From Pseudomonas sp. GM78 (lineage in GTDB: Bacteria > Pseudomonadota > Gammaproteobacteria > Pseudomonadales > Pseudomonadaceae), in assembly GCF_000282475.1 (NCBI RefSeq), contig NZ_AKJF01000109.1:16627-80626 (forward strand): a stretch of DNA of 64,000 bases, written 5' to 3'. A model generated the notes under the pieces. That model was not told the origin of the DNA. It did no database searches and was given only the letters and a program-made list of their open reading frames with translations. Both the position numbers and the translations under genes were made by a program. Below, piece by piece: positions 49,582-59,875 of the stretch (position 1 is the stretch's first letter; each line of letters opens with the position of its first letter).

Positions 49582-49957
49582 CTTCCTCAATGGGGAGAAC
49601 GTGAACAGCGCCCCTGTTTCCAGAGGTGCTGCGGCATCGGTCGCTTGGGAACGACAGGTGGGGTAGTGGGTGCAATCTTTGCCCGTTGCGCCGTACATGC
49701 TGATCGGGTCGACCGGGTGAGGGACAGTTGCTGGCAAAACGCGCGGGCAGGCCCGGATTGGCGATGAACGGACGGTCAAAATAAATTAGATCGTTCCGGC
49801 CCGATACATCGCCTGAGCAAAAGCATGGGGACCATCCAACAAGCGTAGGCGGCATTGCGGGGAACCGCCATGTTCGTCGTCCGTCTCGGTACCTGTTGCA
49901 GATGATTACACCGCAGTCTGGGCCTTGGACGTCGTGATCGCCGCGCCGCGGGTTGCT
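49582..49957. other. Intergenic stretch without a supported gene
   Basis: It contains the promoter region of the LLM gene on the minus strand. Otherwise there are only open frames antisense to or overlapping that gene's upstream extension. Confidence 0.45.
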
Positions 49958-50027
49958 AGAGAGGACAGTCGTCAGGTCAGCCCGCTGAGCCTTTGGATAC
50001 TCGACCGACAATTGTGTCCGGCCCCAG
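49958..50027 (+). pseudogene. Remnant of an EAL-domain gene
   Basis: The translation REDSRQVSPLSLWILD matches the EAL domain of the intact protein (AEDSGQIIPLSLWVLD, near 32720-32765). It then jumps directly to bases equivalent to the end of that gene (GACCGACAATTGTGTC). About 560 bases of the EAL domain are missing, so this is an internally deleted, diverged paralogue. Confidence 0.7.
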
Positions 50028-50149
50028 TCCTGAAATTCAGACGATAAGATAAATTTTCAGACCGCAACGCAGAACTCCATTTCCCCAGGCAAGGCACTCC
50101 CTGCGCCTTTCTCACACAATCCGCTCTAACGCTATCGCGCTGCATAACA
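50003..50149 (+). repeat. 3'-end/downstream block, copy 2
   Basis: It is about 88% identical by eye over 147 bases to 33322-33468, and now forms the distal part of the region upstream of the OprD-like gene. In copy 1 the same block precedes the molybdenum hydroxylase operon. The 178 bases from 50150 to the OprD start are AT-rich and probably hold its promoter. Confidence 0.8.
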
Positions 50150-50327
50150 GAAACAGGTGCGATGAGCGACTTTGGAACTTGCATTAACAATATTAACTTG
50201 ATGCAGGAGGGGCGAGGCATCGTCGATTTCTCGTTTTCAGCAGGATATTAAGAATAATAAAAAACGCGCACCTGAAAATCTTGCGTTGCTTCTATTACTT
50301 TAAAATAACAAATGGAGCGCTATATAA

Positions 50328-51635
50328 ATGAGTGGAAAAACAATAACTGCAAGTTCGGTGTTTCTTAGTATTACCCTGAGTGCCCAGGTGCATGCGGACT
50401 TCCTGAGTGACAGCAAAGCCACCTTGGGAATGAGAAACTTCTACTTCAATAACGACAACCGCGATGGCGTTGCCGCACCTTCCAAAACCGAAGAATGGGC
50501 GCAGGGTTTCATGCTGGACTTCAAATCGGGCTATACCGATGGAATTGTTGGCTTTGGTGTCGATGGCCTGGGGTTGCTGGGAGTTACCTTGGACAGTGGC
50601 AAAGGACGGCATGTCGGTAGCAGCATGATGCCTTCTGACGGTGACAACCGTGCCGTCGAAGAGTGGAGCCGGCTGGGGCTGACCGTAAAAGGCAAAATGT
50701 CGAAAACTGAACTTCGCTACGGCACTTTGATTCCGAAACTCCCAATTCTGGTCGCCAACGATGGGCGCGTACTTCCACAAACCTTCGAGGGCGGTCAAAT
50801 CACCTCGAGCGAGTTCAAAGGGCTGACCTTGACTGGAGGTCGTATCGAACATGCAACAGGACGTGGTTCGAGCGATCAGACGGGGTTGGCCGTTGCCGGT
50901 GGTACGCGGGAAAGCAATCAGTTTGACTTCGCCGGGGGCGATTGGAACATCACCAAGGCTCTGACAGCTCAGTACTACTACGCCAGCCTCGACAACTACT
51001 ATACGCAGCATTTTATGGGATTAATTCACACCCTTGCCCTCTCGGACAATCAGTCCCTAAAAACCGACCTGCGCTATTTCAAAACTGACTCGTCAGGGGC
51101 AAATAGCTCCGGTACGTCAGGCTACAGAATGAGTGGCTACACCAAAGACGGTAGTGGAGAGATCGACAACCGCACCTGGAGTGCCGCGTTGATTTATACA
51201 CTGGGTGGCCACGCGATTACTGCGGGGTACCAAAGTGTGTCGGATGGCAGCAACTTCACTCAACTCAGCCAGGGTAGCCTGGTAGACAAGGGCGCCGGTG
51301 GAGCAAGCCTGTACTTGTATACAGACCGCCTTATCCAAACTTTCACCCGCGCAGGGGAGCGCACAGCTTTCGGTCAGTATGCTTACGACTTCGCCGCTCT
51401 GGGTGTCCCTGGCCTGAAAGGCTCTGTCATGTACCTCTCCGGTGATAATATTAAAACTACCTCAGGCAACAACCAAAAGGAATGGGAAAGAGACATTAGT
51501 CTGGACTACGTCCTTCAATCCGGAGCGCTCAAAGGCGTAGGGTTCGGCTGGCGTAACGGCAAGTCCAACAGCGAAGCATCTCGTAACGTAGATCAGAATC
51601 GTGTTTTTGTGAGTTATAGCATTCCGCTTTTCTAG
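50328..51635 (+). CDS. OprD-family outer-membrane porin
   Basis: This 435-aa protein has a signal peptide (SVFLSITLSAQVHA, cleaved before DFLSDSKAT). OprD landmarks are LGMRNFYFNNDNRDG, EWAQGFMLDFKSGYTDG, FGVDGLGLLGVTLDSGKGR and the terminal barrel strand NRVFVSYSIPLF, which ends in phenylalanine. OprD porins take up specific small organic substrates such as amino acids or aromatic acids. GGAG 9 bases before ATG 50328 supports the start. The neighbouring catabolic genes suggest uptake of a related organic compound. Confidence 0.92.
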   Translation: MSGKTITASSVFLSITLSAQVHADFLSDSKATLGMRNFYFNNDNRDGVAAPSKTEEWAQGFMLDFKSGYTDGIVGFGVDGLGLLGVTLDSGKGRHVGSSMMPSDGDNRAVEEWSRLGLTVKGKMSKTELRYGTLIPKLPILVANDGRVLPQTFEGGQITSSEFKGLTLTGGRIEHATGRGSSDQTGLAVAGGTRESNQFDFAGGDWNITKALTAQYYYASLDNYYTQHFMGLIHTLALSDNQSLKTDLRYFKTDSSGANSSGTSGYRMSGYTKDGSGEIDNRTWSAALIYTLGGHAITAGYQSVSDGSNFTQLSQGSLVDKGAGGASLYLYTDRLIQTFTRAGERTAFGQYAYDFAALGVPGLKGSVMYLSGDNIKTTSGNNQKEWERDISLDYVLQSGALKGVGFGWRNGKSNSEASRNVDQNRVFVSYSIPLF

Positions 51636-51954
51636 ATAGTCGTGCGGGAAGTTTGATTCAACCAACGTCCGAACCCGTCATGGCAGACAAACGAATGTAA
51701 AGGGCGGGCCGGGATATCGGATGCTCATGATCGGCGCAGACCCGGAGTGCGACGCGCCAGTCATGGTCAAGCTGGTCGTCGATGCCGAGGTAACAGTGGT
51801 CCTTTTTTACCAGTCGGGAGCCATGCACCTCGGGCTAAATTTGATAGTGTCCATTCGAAGGCATACGATTGAGCGGGAAGGTGCCTACGTACAAGTTACA
51901 GCTCCGCCACGGTGACACCACGCCTGAAGCGGTCAGCAGACTGGGAGGTGTTAC
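51636..51954. other. Intergenic stretch of 319 bp
   Basis: No gene or terminator was recognised. The last 15 bases hold the GGGAGGTG ribosome site of the next gene. Confidence 0.45.
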
Positions 51955-52770
51955 TTGAAGCACACAACTGATACGCCCGCTAGCGTCATTACGACACTTA
52001 CCTACCTGGTCAAGCACGATGCGAAGCCCTATGTGCATACCGAGGCGCTGACCGGTAACAGTGAACCGCACTATTTTGCTGAGCAGGAGGAGCGCGAGGT
52101 CACGATACACAACGGTCGTCCGTTGGCAGACAGCCTGTCTCTGGACAAGCAGGGGTTTGAACTCCATCGGCGGGATACGGTGGTCGACGATCTCTACGAC
52201 GATACCTCAGTGGAAAGCATCTACTATGACGAGGTCAAGGCCTTGATCAAGGAGTTGACGGGCGCGAGCCGGGTCGTCATCTTCGACCACACTAGGCGCA
52301 GCGACGCCGAGCGGCGGGATATTCGCGGTCCAGCCAGCCGTGTGCATAATGACTACACCGACCGCTCGGGGCCTGAGCGTATTCGCGACGTGCTGGGTCA
52401 GGATCAAGCCGCCACACTGGTGTCGGTGGCCCAGATTAACCTCTGGCGCCCGATGAGCGGGCCCGTCAAGCGCTCACCGCTGGCCGTATTGGACGCCTCG
52501 ACACTCAACTCCAATGACCTGCTGGCCACCGACTTGGTCTATCCGGATCGTATCGGTGAGATCTACCACCTGGCCTACAATCCGCAACAGCGCTGGTACT
52601 ATTTTCCGGACATGCGCCGTGACGAAGTCTTGCTGATCAAGGGGTATGACTCACGTCACGACGGCCGTGCCCGCTTCACGCCCCATACCGCCTTCAAAGA
52701 CCCCAATACGCCGCCGGGAGCCCCGCCGCGCGAGAGTATCGAAGTTCGCACCCTGGCCTTCTTTGATTAG
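51955..52770 (+). CDS. CmcJ/NvfI-family oxidoreductase
   Basis: The protein has 271 residues from TTG 51955, chosen because of a strong GGGAGGTG site 6 bases upstream. Family features are TGASRVVIFDHTRR, SRVHNDYTDRSGPERI, QINLWRPMSGPVKRSPLAV and WYYFPDMRRDEVLLIKGYDS. These resemble the CmcJ/NvfI group of 2-oxoglutarate/Fe(II)-like hydroxylases and methyl-transfer-associated proteins, with a likely metal-binding H-x-D in HNDYTD. The substrate is unknown. The gene stands alone. Confidence 0.8.
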   Translation: MKHTTDTPASVITTLTYLVKHDAKPYVHTEALTGNSEPHYFAEQEEREVTIHNGRPLADSLSLDKQGFELHRRDTVVDDLYDDTSVESIYYDEVKALIKELTGASRVVIFDHTRRSDAERRDIRGPASRVHNDYTDRSGPERIRDVLGQDQAATLVSVAQINLWRPMSGPVKRSPLAVLDASTLNSNDLLATDLVYPDRIGEIYHLAYNPQQRWYYFPDMRRDEVLLIKGYDSRHDGRARFTPHTAFKDPNTPPGAPPRESIEVRTLAFFD

Positions 52771-52854
52771 GTTTTTGCCGCTTGGCGCGGGCCTCCCGCC
52801 GCGCGGTGTTTCCCCCCGTGCTTTACCATGCGACCACCCGCTTCTCGTTGGTAG

Positions 52855-52982
52855 GGATGTATAGCGACTGGGCGAAGGGTTTGAACAGCTAACCACATTC
52901 AGCACGATCCGCAGTGCGTCAGTCCTCGACAATCAGCTGCTGAGTCTTTGGTGCGCGCGGATAGCTGATCCACCCGTGATAT
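52855..52982 (-). pseudogene. Fragment of an LLM-class oxidoreductase gene
   Basis: The minus strand reads GWISYPRAPKTQQLIVED, a stop, then LFKPFAQSLYI. These align with GWINYPRQPKMQRLIVEDW and VYKPFTQSLYI of the intact protein at 48592-49581. In-frame stops and the missing remainder show it is dead. Confidence 0.75.
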
Positions 52983-52999
52983 GGCCCAACTTTAAAGAT

Positions 53000-54100
53000 T
53001 CAACGATACCTGAAGTTTAATAAAACATAACAGATCATGGTTACTGTCAGGCCGACCAATATGTACTCGACGCGGGGTAGGAATATAACCAAACCACCTA
53101 GAGAAAACACGATCAAGGTGTTTTGTAGTATGTATTTCCTTATTTTAGGTACCGCTATGAAGTAGCCATATTGCTTGCCTAAGAAAAATAAGGCCATGCC
53201 GATGATTGACGTAATCTGGAAATCGCGCATTGCAATGTCATTTAGGATCGCATGCCTGATCAAATTTGCGAGAAGTGCTAGCCCCATAAATAGAAAAAGG
53301 TGCGAGTAGATTAATGAGTGTCCACTCATACTACTTTCATTTTTGCTCAGTAGGTAAAAGCTATCAAAATAGATCCACCAGATACTGCAAATCATGATAA
53401 ATCCGGTGATTGCCGCCATCACATTATAACGATCCCATTGGATGTCAGATAACCCTCCAGAAAGGCTAATTACCGACTCGCCCAATAAGATAAGGGTGAG
53501 TAAACCTAGTCGTTCAACCAAGTGTTCTGTATGTGCGGGTAATGGCTTTAGCTTACCCCAAGAAAATAAAGGGAGCAGAATGTCGAGAAAAATCCCAATG
53601 TAAGCGACAAGGTAACGCATAGGTGGGTCAAAAAGAATGGATGAAAGACTAATCACTGCGCTAACTAACAGGGCGAAGCCAAGCCTGGAGGAGAATTCGC
53701 TACGGTGATCAAATTTATTTATGGACGAAATGTACATAATGCTGATGATGGCACGTATACCAAAATAGCAGGCAATAACAAGCGCATAGTTTACTTCCAA
53801 TTCTTCCCCAATCCGTGCAGACAGCACAATGAGCAGCAACATTAAAAATAATGTTGCCAAGCGGTGAAGACTACTGTCTGTATCAAACCTATTTGAGTAA
53901 ATCGTGTGGCTGGACCAGATCCACCATAATGGAACAAAAAGCAGTAAAAATGTCCATAATTGCTCCTGTTCAAAGTGGCCGTGATGAAGATGTCCGAGAG
54001 TATGAGTAACCTTGCCAATTGCTACAACAAAAATCAGGTCAAAAAACAACTCTAACCATGTGGCGTGTCGATTTTTTTCATAATACTTCAAAGATTTCAT
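53000..54100 (-). CDS. Low-temperature-requirement A (LtrA) family membrane protein
   Basis: This 366-aa protein has about ten TM helices and the LtrA opening ATWLELFFDLIFVVAIGKVT. Conserved pieces are WWIWSSHTIYSNRFDTD, ERLGLLTLILLGESVISLSG and SIWWIYFDSFY. The role of LtrA proteins is poorly known. The gene is clearly more AT-rich than the surrounding catabolic genes, which suggests acquisition from elsewhere. Confidence 0.9.
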   Translation of the reverse strand: MKSLKYYEKNRHATWLELFFDLIFVVAIGKVTHTLGHLHHGHFEQEQLWTFLLLFVPLWWIWSSHTIYSNRFDTDSSLHRLATLFLMLLLIVLSARIGEELEVNYALVIACYFGIRAIISIMYISSINKFDHRSEFSSRLGFALLVSAVISLSSILFDPPMRYLVAYIGIFLDILLPLFSWGKLKPLPAHTEHLVERLGLLTLILLGESVISLSGGLSDIQWDRYNVMAAITGFIMICSIWWIYFDSFYLLSKNESSMSGHSLIYSHLFLFMGLALLANLIRHAILNDIAMRDFQITSIIGMALFFLGKQYGYFIAVPKIRKYILQNTLIVFSLGGLVIFLPRVEYILVGLTVTMICYVLLNFRYR

Positions 54101-54220
54101 TCGCTGCTGGCTCCGTGTGCACCTCTTTAATGTAGAAGGAAACTAACGGATAAGCGAACGGGTGGACGGGTATAGGCGTCAACCTTGCGGCGGTCGCAAA
54201 AACTGAGTGCAACACCTGAC

Positions 54221-54415
54221 CTAGTCCACCACCACGTCTGTTAGTACGGTCAATACAGAATCCAGCGTGCCATCGGGCCGATAGCAACATTGCGCACGGG
54301 CGGACCTTAACGGGCAACTGGGCTGCTGTTCCGCCAACCATTCATTCAGCGCCTCGACCAGGACACGCGCCTCGACTATGGAATCTTCCGAGTTGTCAAA
54401 AATTAACATCGCCAT
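54221..54415 (-). CDS. Small hypothetical protein (64 aa)
   Basis: This 64-residue protein starts at 54415 with GAGGA upstream (MAMLIFDNSEDSIVEARVLV), and contains two cysteines in tandem (QCCYRPDG). The family was not recognised. It lies 120 bases upstream of ltrA on the same strand. It is moderately supported by its start signal. Confidence 0.45.
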   Translation of the reverse strand: MAMLIFDNSEDSIVEARVLVEALNEWLAEQQPSCPLRSARAQCCYRPDGTLDSVLTVLTDVVVD

Positions 54416-54617
54416 TTTTTATGTCCTCGGTTCGCTGGGCTGATATTTTCGTGCCGCTGCTTTATGAGCGATGCTTATCGTTGGCAGCACCGTGGATTCT
54501 TCAATCTCCCGTATTGAAATATTATCGAATGCACACCTGGTGCGCTGCGCAATGGGGCACGTTCGCCCTCGGCTACGGTGTGGGTGATGCCAAGCGATTC
54601 ACTATCTAGCGATTTCG

Positions 54618-55145
54618 TCAACTCACTAACGAAAGCTCAATCATCTGACTCATCTCGGTGAACTCTGGAGCCCCGTCATAGCGAAGCCCGTCAATGTAAA
54701 ACGCTGGGGTGCCATTCACGCCGCTCCGTACGCCGCCATTAAAATCGGATTTTATTTTGGGTACGTAGGTACCGTCTTGCATGGCAAGATAGAGTTCTTC
54801 GTCGGAGAGGCCATGTTTTAGAGCGATGGCCCGAAACAGCGGCAGGCCCAATCGATCCTGATTTTCATACAATTCGTCGTGAGCCTCCCAGAAGAATCCT
54901 CGACTCCCGGCATACTCAGCGGTGACGGCTGCACCCATCGCATGCGGGTGAGCGGTGGTCAGTGGAAAGTTACGGAACACAAACTGCAGATCATCGCGAA
55001 AATGCTGCTGTAGCTTTTTGACGACCCAATACGCTAAACCGCAGTAGGGACATTCATAGTCGCCAAATTCCACCAAGGTGACTTTGGCATGCCCACTTCC
55101 TTGGCGATGGTCGTTGGCACTTACCGGGACTTTGAGAGTGGCCAT
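54618..55145 (-). CDS. DsbA-family thioredoxin-fold protein
   Basis: This 175-aa protein has the active site C32-P-Y-C35 in FGDYECPYCGLAYW and the cis-proline loop GVNGTPAFYIDG. There is no signal peptide, so it would act in the cytoplasm, unlike classical DsbA. It starts 11 bases downstream of the peroxiredoxin stop, with an AGGTG ribosome site. The pair is probably one redox operon. Confidence 0.9.
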   Translation of the reverse strand: MATLKVPVSANDHRQGSGHAKVTLVEFGDYECPYCGLAYWVVKKLQQHFRDDLQFVFRNFPLTTAHPHAMGAAVTAEYAGSRGFFWEAHDELYENQDRLGLPLFRAIALKHGLSDEELYLAMQDGTYVPKIKSDFNGGVRSGVNGTPAFYIDGLRYDGAPEFTEMSQMIELSLVS

Positions 55146-55156
55146 GTGATCACCTG

Positions 55157-55699
55157 CTAATTTTTGGTTGGCGCGCTTTGGGGCGAACTCGCCAGAGCAT
55201 CCAGCGCATCCAGAATGCCGTCCGCCCCAGGGTTGATTGCCATCGGTGAGATGTAGCTCCAGGCGATCACTCCCTCCTTGTCAATCACGAACAGCGCCCG
55301 CTTACAAACTCCCAGGTGGGAGTCGTACGCTCCATACTGTCGAGCCACAGCCCCTTTGGGCTCAAAATCGGCGAGCAGGCTGAAGTGAAAATTCCGATCT
55401 TTGGAAAAGGCCTGATGACACCAAGCGCTGTCAACCGAGATACCCAGTAGCGTCGCACCGTATTCTCTGAATGTGGGTAGCAACTGGTTGTACAAGGTCA
55501 GTTGGTCGCCACAAACCGAAGTCCAGTCTGCGGGATAAAACGCCAGTATCACGGGATTTCCCTTTAGCTCGCGTAGCGACAACTGCTGATCAGGGGTTGC
55601 GTACAGAGTGAAGTCGGGCGCGACAGTGCCGGCTGACAGCGGTCCCTGAACCAGGTCGTCATTCGTTTCTTTTGCAACATCCAATTCTGAAGTGTTCAT
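55157..55699 (-). CDS. Peroxiredoxin (AhpC/TSA family)
   Basis: This 180-aa protein has the peroxidatic cysteine C63 in FYPADWTSVCGDQ and a possible resolving cysteine in GVCKRALFVID. It reduces peroxides with thiols and may be recycled by the DsbA-like protein encoded next. It is placed near the ClpG and PsiE genes in a stress-response block. Confidence 0.92.
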   Translation of the reverse strand: MNTSELDVAKETNDDLVQGPLSAGTVAPDFTLYATPDQQLSLRELKGNPVILAFYPADWTSVCGDQLTLYNQLLPTFREYGATLLGISVDSAWCHQAFSKDRNFHFSLLADFEPKGAVARQYGAYDSHLGVCKRALFVIDKEGVIAWSYISPMAINPGADGILDALDALASSPQSAPTKN

Positions 55700-56430
55700 T
55701 GCTTGAGCCCTGATAGATAGGTGGGTGGGATCTACTCAGGGGGGATACGACTTTCCCGGCGGGATAACTCCATCCACCATCAAGGGATTTATTAAGGCAA
55801 CGATGCCTCGATCTCAGCCTGAGCCTGAGTGTTTTCGGCAGCGAAACGTTCACGATCCGCGTCAAGAAGCACGACGACGTTCGCCGTGTTTTCGCGGTAT
55901 TTGGATTGAGGGCCATGTGGGTAGCGCAACGGCAGGATTCGCTCTGGCTCACCAATGACTATAGTCGCTATTGTCGCTTGCCGTAGTCGCTGAACGCATT
56001 TTCGGTTTCCACAGCAAGGCCTCGCGCTAATTCTGTTGCCCATCCGCCTTCACCGTAATCGCCCGGTCCTCTCATTGCTGATCGATTCCCCCCGCGAATC
56101 CCGACATCGAAGCGTTGCTCGATCACTGGTGATTCCCTAGCCTCATTTGCTGATGAGTTGGTGGTTTACGACTGGCGGTATTTTTGAGCACGAATTTATC
56201 AGACGTCGTTCGTCGGTATCCTGGGTCGCCCATAGCGTGTTTTGATGAGATCCGACTATCTTTAATGGATGGCGTCGTCTGCCGAGTCTGCCATTCCCTC
56301 CCACGTAATCGTCTTCCTGACCAAGGTCAGCGTACTGCGGATCTCATGCCCCTATTTCTTGAGCACCGTTTGCGGGTACGTAGATCCATCTGAATGAGTC
56401 CGTGTTATCCATCTTTGGAGACAACTCATC
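55700..56430. other. 731-bp gap upstream of clpG with a possible gene remnant
   Basis: It holds the divergent upstream regions of the peroxiredoxin gene (minus) and clpG (plus). A minus-strand frame at 55792-56043 reads IGEPERILPLRYPHGPQSKY, then VVVLLDADRERFAAENTQAQ, and looks coding. It has no convincing start and no recognised family, so it may be the end of a lost stress-locus gene. The GGAG site of clpG is at 56414-56417. Confidence 0.4.
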
Positions 56431-59193
56431 ATGGCTACTCTCTGTGAAATATGTAATGCGAGACCAGCGGTCGCGCGAGTGACCGTATCGCAAAATGGCC
56501 AAGCCAGGACAATGTCGATTTGCGACCACGATTACCGTCAACTCTTACGCCATCAAAGCATGTTGAATCCATTCGATTCTCTGCTGGGCGGGGGAGTGTC
56601 TCGCTTTTTCGACAGCATGGGCGGAGCAAAGGATCAGGGGGGCGATGACCTCAGGCTCTCTGCGCAAGTGCCTCGTGAATCTGTCGATGCAACCGATGCA
56701 TTCAGTTCCCAGACGCTGGAAATCCTGCAACGCGCGGGTGAGAAAGCCCATGAGCTCAACCGTAGCGAGCTCGATACCGAGCACTTGTTGTATGTGCTGG
56801 CGGATACCGATGTGGGTACGGCGTTGCTCAAGGAGCTGAAGCTTTCTGCGGACGAGATCAAAGGCTACATCGATCAACATGCTCAGAAAGGCACGGCGCA
56901 GGACCAGTCACCGGTGGACCGGATGAGCATTTCGCCCCGGTTGAAGAAAGTGTTCAATTCTGCGTTCCAGGCGTCTCGTGATTTAGGACATTCGTACGTT
57001 GGCCCGGAGCATCTGTTGATCGGGCTTGCCTCTGTACCAGACAGTATTGCCGGGACATTGCTTAAAAAATACGGCGTAACGCCTGAAGCCTTGCGGCAGA
57101 AGGTGGTCAAGGTAGTGGGTAAGGGCGCTGAGGATGGGCGAGTCGATACCCCGACGGGAACACCGACACTCGACAAGTTCGGTCGCGACCTGACGTCACT
57201 GGCTCGTGAGGGCAAACTCGATCCCGTACTGGGGCGCGCGCAGGAAATCGAAAATACCATTGAGGTGCTGGCGCGGCGCAGAAAGAACAATCCAGTTCTT
57301 ATCGGCGAACCTGGCGTCGGTAAAACCGCCATCGTCGAAGGGCTTGCACAACGAATAGTGAAGGGCGATGTCCCTGAGATCTTGCGTGGCAGACGGCTTG
57401 TTGAAGTCAATCTGAACTCAATGGTTGCAGGCTCCAAATATCGTGGTGAATTTGAGGAGCGAGCCAAGCAATTGCTTGATGAAGTCGCCGCAAAAAGCTC
57501 GGAGCTTATTCTGTTCATCGATGAGTTACATACGATCGTCGGTGCGGGGCAGGGTGGTGAGGAGGGCGGCCTGGACATTGCCAACGTGCTGAAACCCGCA
57601 TTGGCGCGCGGGGAGCTCAGTTTGATCGGTGCGACGACACTCAATGAGTATCAAAAGCACATCGAAAAAGACGCAGCGCTTGAACGACGTTTTCAGCCTG
57701 TGCTGATAGCCGAGCCCACCGTCGAACAGACCATCATTATCCTGCGTGGGCTGCGCGACAAACTTGAGGCTCACCATCAGGTCACATTCGCCGATGAAGC
57801 ATTTGTGGCGGCAGCAGAGCTGTCGGATCGTTACATCACCTCGCGCTATCTGCCGGATAAGGCCATTGACCTCATCGATCAGGCAGCGGCCCGCGTTCGA
57901 ATCAGTTCCTCCTCGAGGCCGGCTGGCATTCAGGAGCTGGAAGCCGAAATCACCCAACTCAAACGTGAACAGGACTATGCATCCTCCCGTAAACGTTTTG
58001 ATGAATCCAAAGGCTTCGAAGAGCGCATTGGTCAAAAACAAGCGCAACTGGGAGAGGAAACAGAAGCCTGGGAGCGCAAGACAGGTTCCGAAACCCTTGA
58101 GGTGACCCTCGAGTCGATTGCCGAGGTGCTGTCCCGTCTCACCGGTATTCCTGTGACCGAGCTTACGCAGGAGGAGCGTCAAAAGCTGATGAATATGGAA
58201 GACACGCTGCGTGATCGGCTGGTCGGGCAGGAAGATGCTGTTCGCGCGGTCAGCGATGCCGTTCGTTTGTCTCGAGCCGGCCTTGGCCAGGCCAACAGAC
58301 CGATTGCCACGTTTCTCTTTCTTGGCCCTACGGGCGTCGGCAAAACCGAACTTGCCAAAGCGTTGGCAGAAACGGTGTTCGGTGACGAGCAATCGATCAT
58401 TCGTATTGATATGTCGGAGTACATGGAGCGTCATGCGGTTGCCCGGTTGATCGGTGCGCCACCCGGTTACGTGGGATACGACGAAGGCGGGCAGTTGACA
58501 GAGCGTGTCCGCCGCAAGCCCTACAGTGTGATTCTGCTCGACGAGATCGAGAAGGCGCATCCCGACGTGAACAACGTATTGCTGCAGGTATTCGACGATG
58601 GGCGTCTCACGGACGGCAAGGGACGTGTCGTGGATTTCAGCAATACGATCATCATTGCCACCAGCAACCTGGGCTCTCCCGTGATCATGGAGAATCTTGA
58701 GCGCCCAGAAGATGAACGCCTTACGGATAAAGCGTTACGTGATGAATTGATGGGAGTCCTGAAAGGGCATTTTCGTCCCGAATTCCTGAACCGTATTGAT
58801 GACATCATCGTGTTCCATGCCCTTACCCGTGACAACATCCGATCGATTGTGAGTATTCAGCTTGATCGGGTCATTCGAACCGCATCTGCACAGAACATCA
58901 CAGTGAAAATTGCTGACTCACTCATTGATCATCTGGCGGATGTTGGTTATCAGCCTGAGTTTGGCGCGCGTGAGTTGAAACGTCAGATTCGCCAGGCCGT
59001 CGAAACGCGGCTTGCGAAGGAAATGCTCGCTGACAAGCTGCAAGCCGGCGACAGCGTTGAGTTGGGTTACGACAAGGAGCGTAGCGAAGTGGTCTTCAAT
59101 AAGGTGGAGGTGGATGCGCCAAAGACCGCCGAAAAGGGTAGTCCTCCAGACCAGCCAGATGATCTGGCACCTGTTGCGGAGACTGGGACTTAG
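56431..59193 (+). CDS. clpG: ClpG/ClpK-type AAA+ disaggregase
   Basis: The 920-aa protein has an N-terminal zinc-finger-like segment (C5, C8, C31 and H33 in LCEICNARP and SICDHDYR), a double Clp_N domain (about 90-210) and two AAA+ modules. The Walker A motifs are GEPGVGKT (about 292) and GPTGVGKT (about 632), with an arginine-finger-bearing ERRFQPV. The zinc-finger N-terminus distinguishes ClpG/ClpK from ClpB and ClpC, and no ClpP-docking loop was seen. ClpG proteins are stand-alone disaggregases that give strong heat tolerance and are often carried on a transmissible stress locus. PsiE follows, as in that locus. Confidence 0.88.
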   Translation: MATLCEICNARPAVARVTVSQNGQARTMSICDHDYRQLLRHQSMLNPFDSLLGGGVSRFFDSMGGAKDQGGDDLRLSAQVPRESVDATDAFSSQTLEILQRAGEKAHELNRSELDTEHLLYVLADTDVGTALLKELKLSADEIKGYIDQHAQKGTAQDQSPVDRMSISPRLKKVFNSAFQASRDLGHSYVGPEHLLIGLASVPDSIAGTLLKKYGVTPEALRQKVVKVVGKGAEDGRVDTPTGTPTLDKFGRDLTSLAREGKLDPVLGRAQEIENTIEVLARRRKNNPVLIGEPGVGKTAIVEGLAQRIVKGDVPEILRGRRLVEVNLNSMVAGSKYRGEFEERAKQLLDEVAAKSSELILFIDELHTIVGAGQGGEEGGLDIANVLKPALARGELSLIGATTLNEYQKHIEKDAALERRFQPVLIAEPTVEQTIIILRGLRDKLEAHHQVTFADEAFVAAAELSDRYITSRYLPDKAIDLIDQAAARVRISSSSRPAGIQELEAEITQLKREQDYASSRKRFDESKGFEERIGQKQAQLGEETEAWERKTGSETLEVTLESIAEVLSRLTGIPVTELTQEERQKLMNMEDTLRDRLVGQEDAVRAVSDAVRLSRAGLGQANRPIATFLFLGPTGVGKTELAKALAETVFGDEQSIIRIDMSEYMERHAVARLIGAPPGYVGYDEGGQLTERVRRKPYSVILLDEIEKAHPDVNNVLLQVFDDGRLTDGKGRVVDFSNTIIIATSNLGSPVIMENLERPEDERLTDKALRDELMGVLKGHFRPEFLNRIDDIIVFHALTRDNIRSIVSIQLDRVIRTASAQNITVKIADSLIDHLADVGYQPEFGARELKRQIRQAVETRLAKEMLADKLQAGDSVELGYDKERSEVVFNKVEVDAPKTAEKGSPPDQPDDLAPVAETGT

Positions 59194-59313
59194 CCTCAAC
59201 ACACTCACGTAACCTGGGAGCGGGCCTGTTGATCACGACGTGCAATGATCTACTGGATCCTCAAATGCCTGGATGAGCCCGGCAGACTGAAGACGCAAGT
59301 GTGGAGGATTATC

Positions 59314-59820
59314 GTGCCAAAGCCTGATTCTGAAGGGCGTGAGTGCAACTCGACGCTGAAAAATTTCAGACTTCAGTGGGCGCTGATGAATGCGTACGAA
59401 CGTTTCGAACAATTGGTTGTTCTTGCGCTCAGTCTCATCATCGCGTCTGTGATCATGATGGCGCTACTGCAGCTCTGTCGCAGGGTTGTGCCGTTGGTGA
59501 TCGGTGGTGCGATTGACCCTCTAGATCACGATGTTTTCCAGGCCCTCTTTGGTTCAATCTTCACCGTGCTGATAGCCCTGGAGTTTAAGCATTCGATTGT
59601 ACGCCCGGCCCTACGACGCAACAGCATCGTTCAGGTTCGCACAGTGCTGTTGATCGCCTTGCTGGCGCTCAGCCGGAAGTTCGTTATTCTCGATTCTGCC
59701 GCTACTCCTGCGCTCACCATTGCCGCACTAGGATTTGCCACCCTGGTGCTCGGCATCGTCTGCTGGCTCTTACGAGAGCGTGATAAGGATGACTTGCGAG
59801 AGAGTGATAAGGATGAATAG
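59314..59820 (+). CDS. psiE: PsiE-family (phosphate-starvation-inducible) membrane protein
   Basis: The protein has 168 residues from GTG 59314, preferred because GGAGG lies 6 bases upstream; the open frame itself begins at 59245. It has four TM helices (LVVLALSLIIASVIMMALL, LFGSIFTVLIALEF, VRTVLLIALLALSRKFVIL, LTIAALGFATLVLGIVCWLL). The C-terminus is charged with repeated RESDKDE/RERDKDD units. It lies 120 bases downstream of clpG on the same strand. PsiE is part of the transmissible stress-tolerance locus in other bacteria. Confidence 0.82.
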   Translation: MPKPDSEGRECNSTLKNFRLQWALMNAYERFEQLVVLALSLIIASVIMMALLQLCRRVVPLVIGGAIDPLDHDVFQALFGSIFTVLIALEFKHSIVRPALRRNSIVQVRTVLLIALLALSRKFVILDSAATPALTIAALGFATLVLGIVCWLLRERDKDDLRESDKDE

Positions 59821-59875
59821 CTACAAGGGTTACGCAATGCCGACATTTTTTTAGCGAGAGCACCCCGGTATAGCC

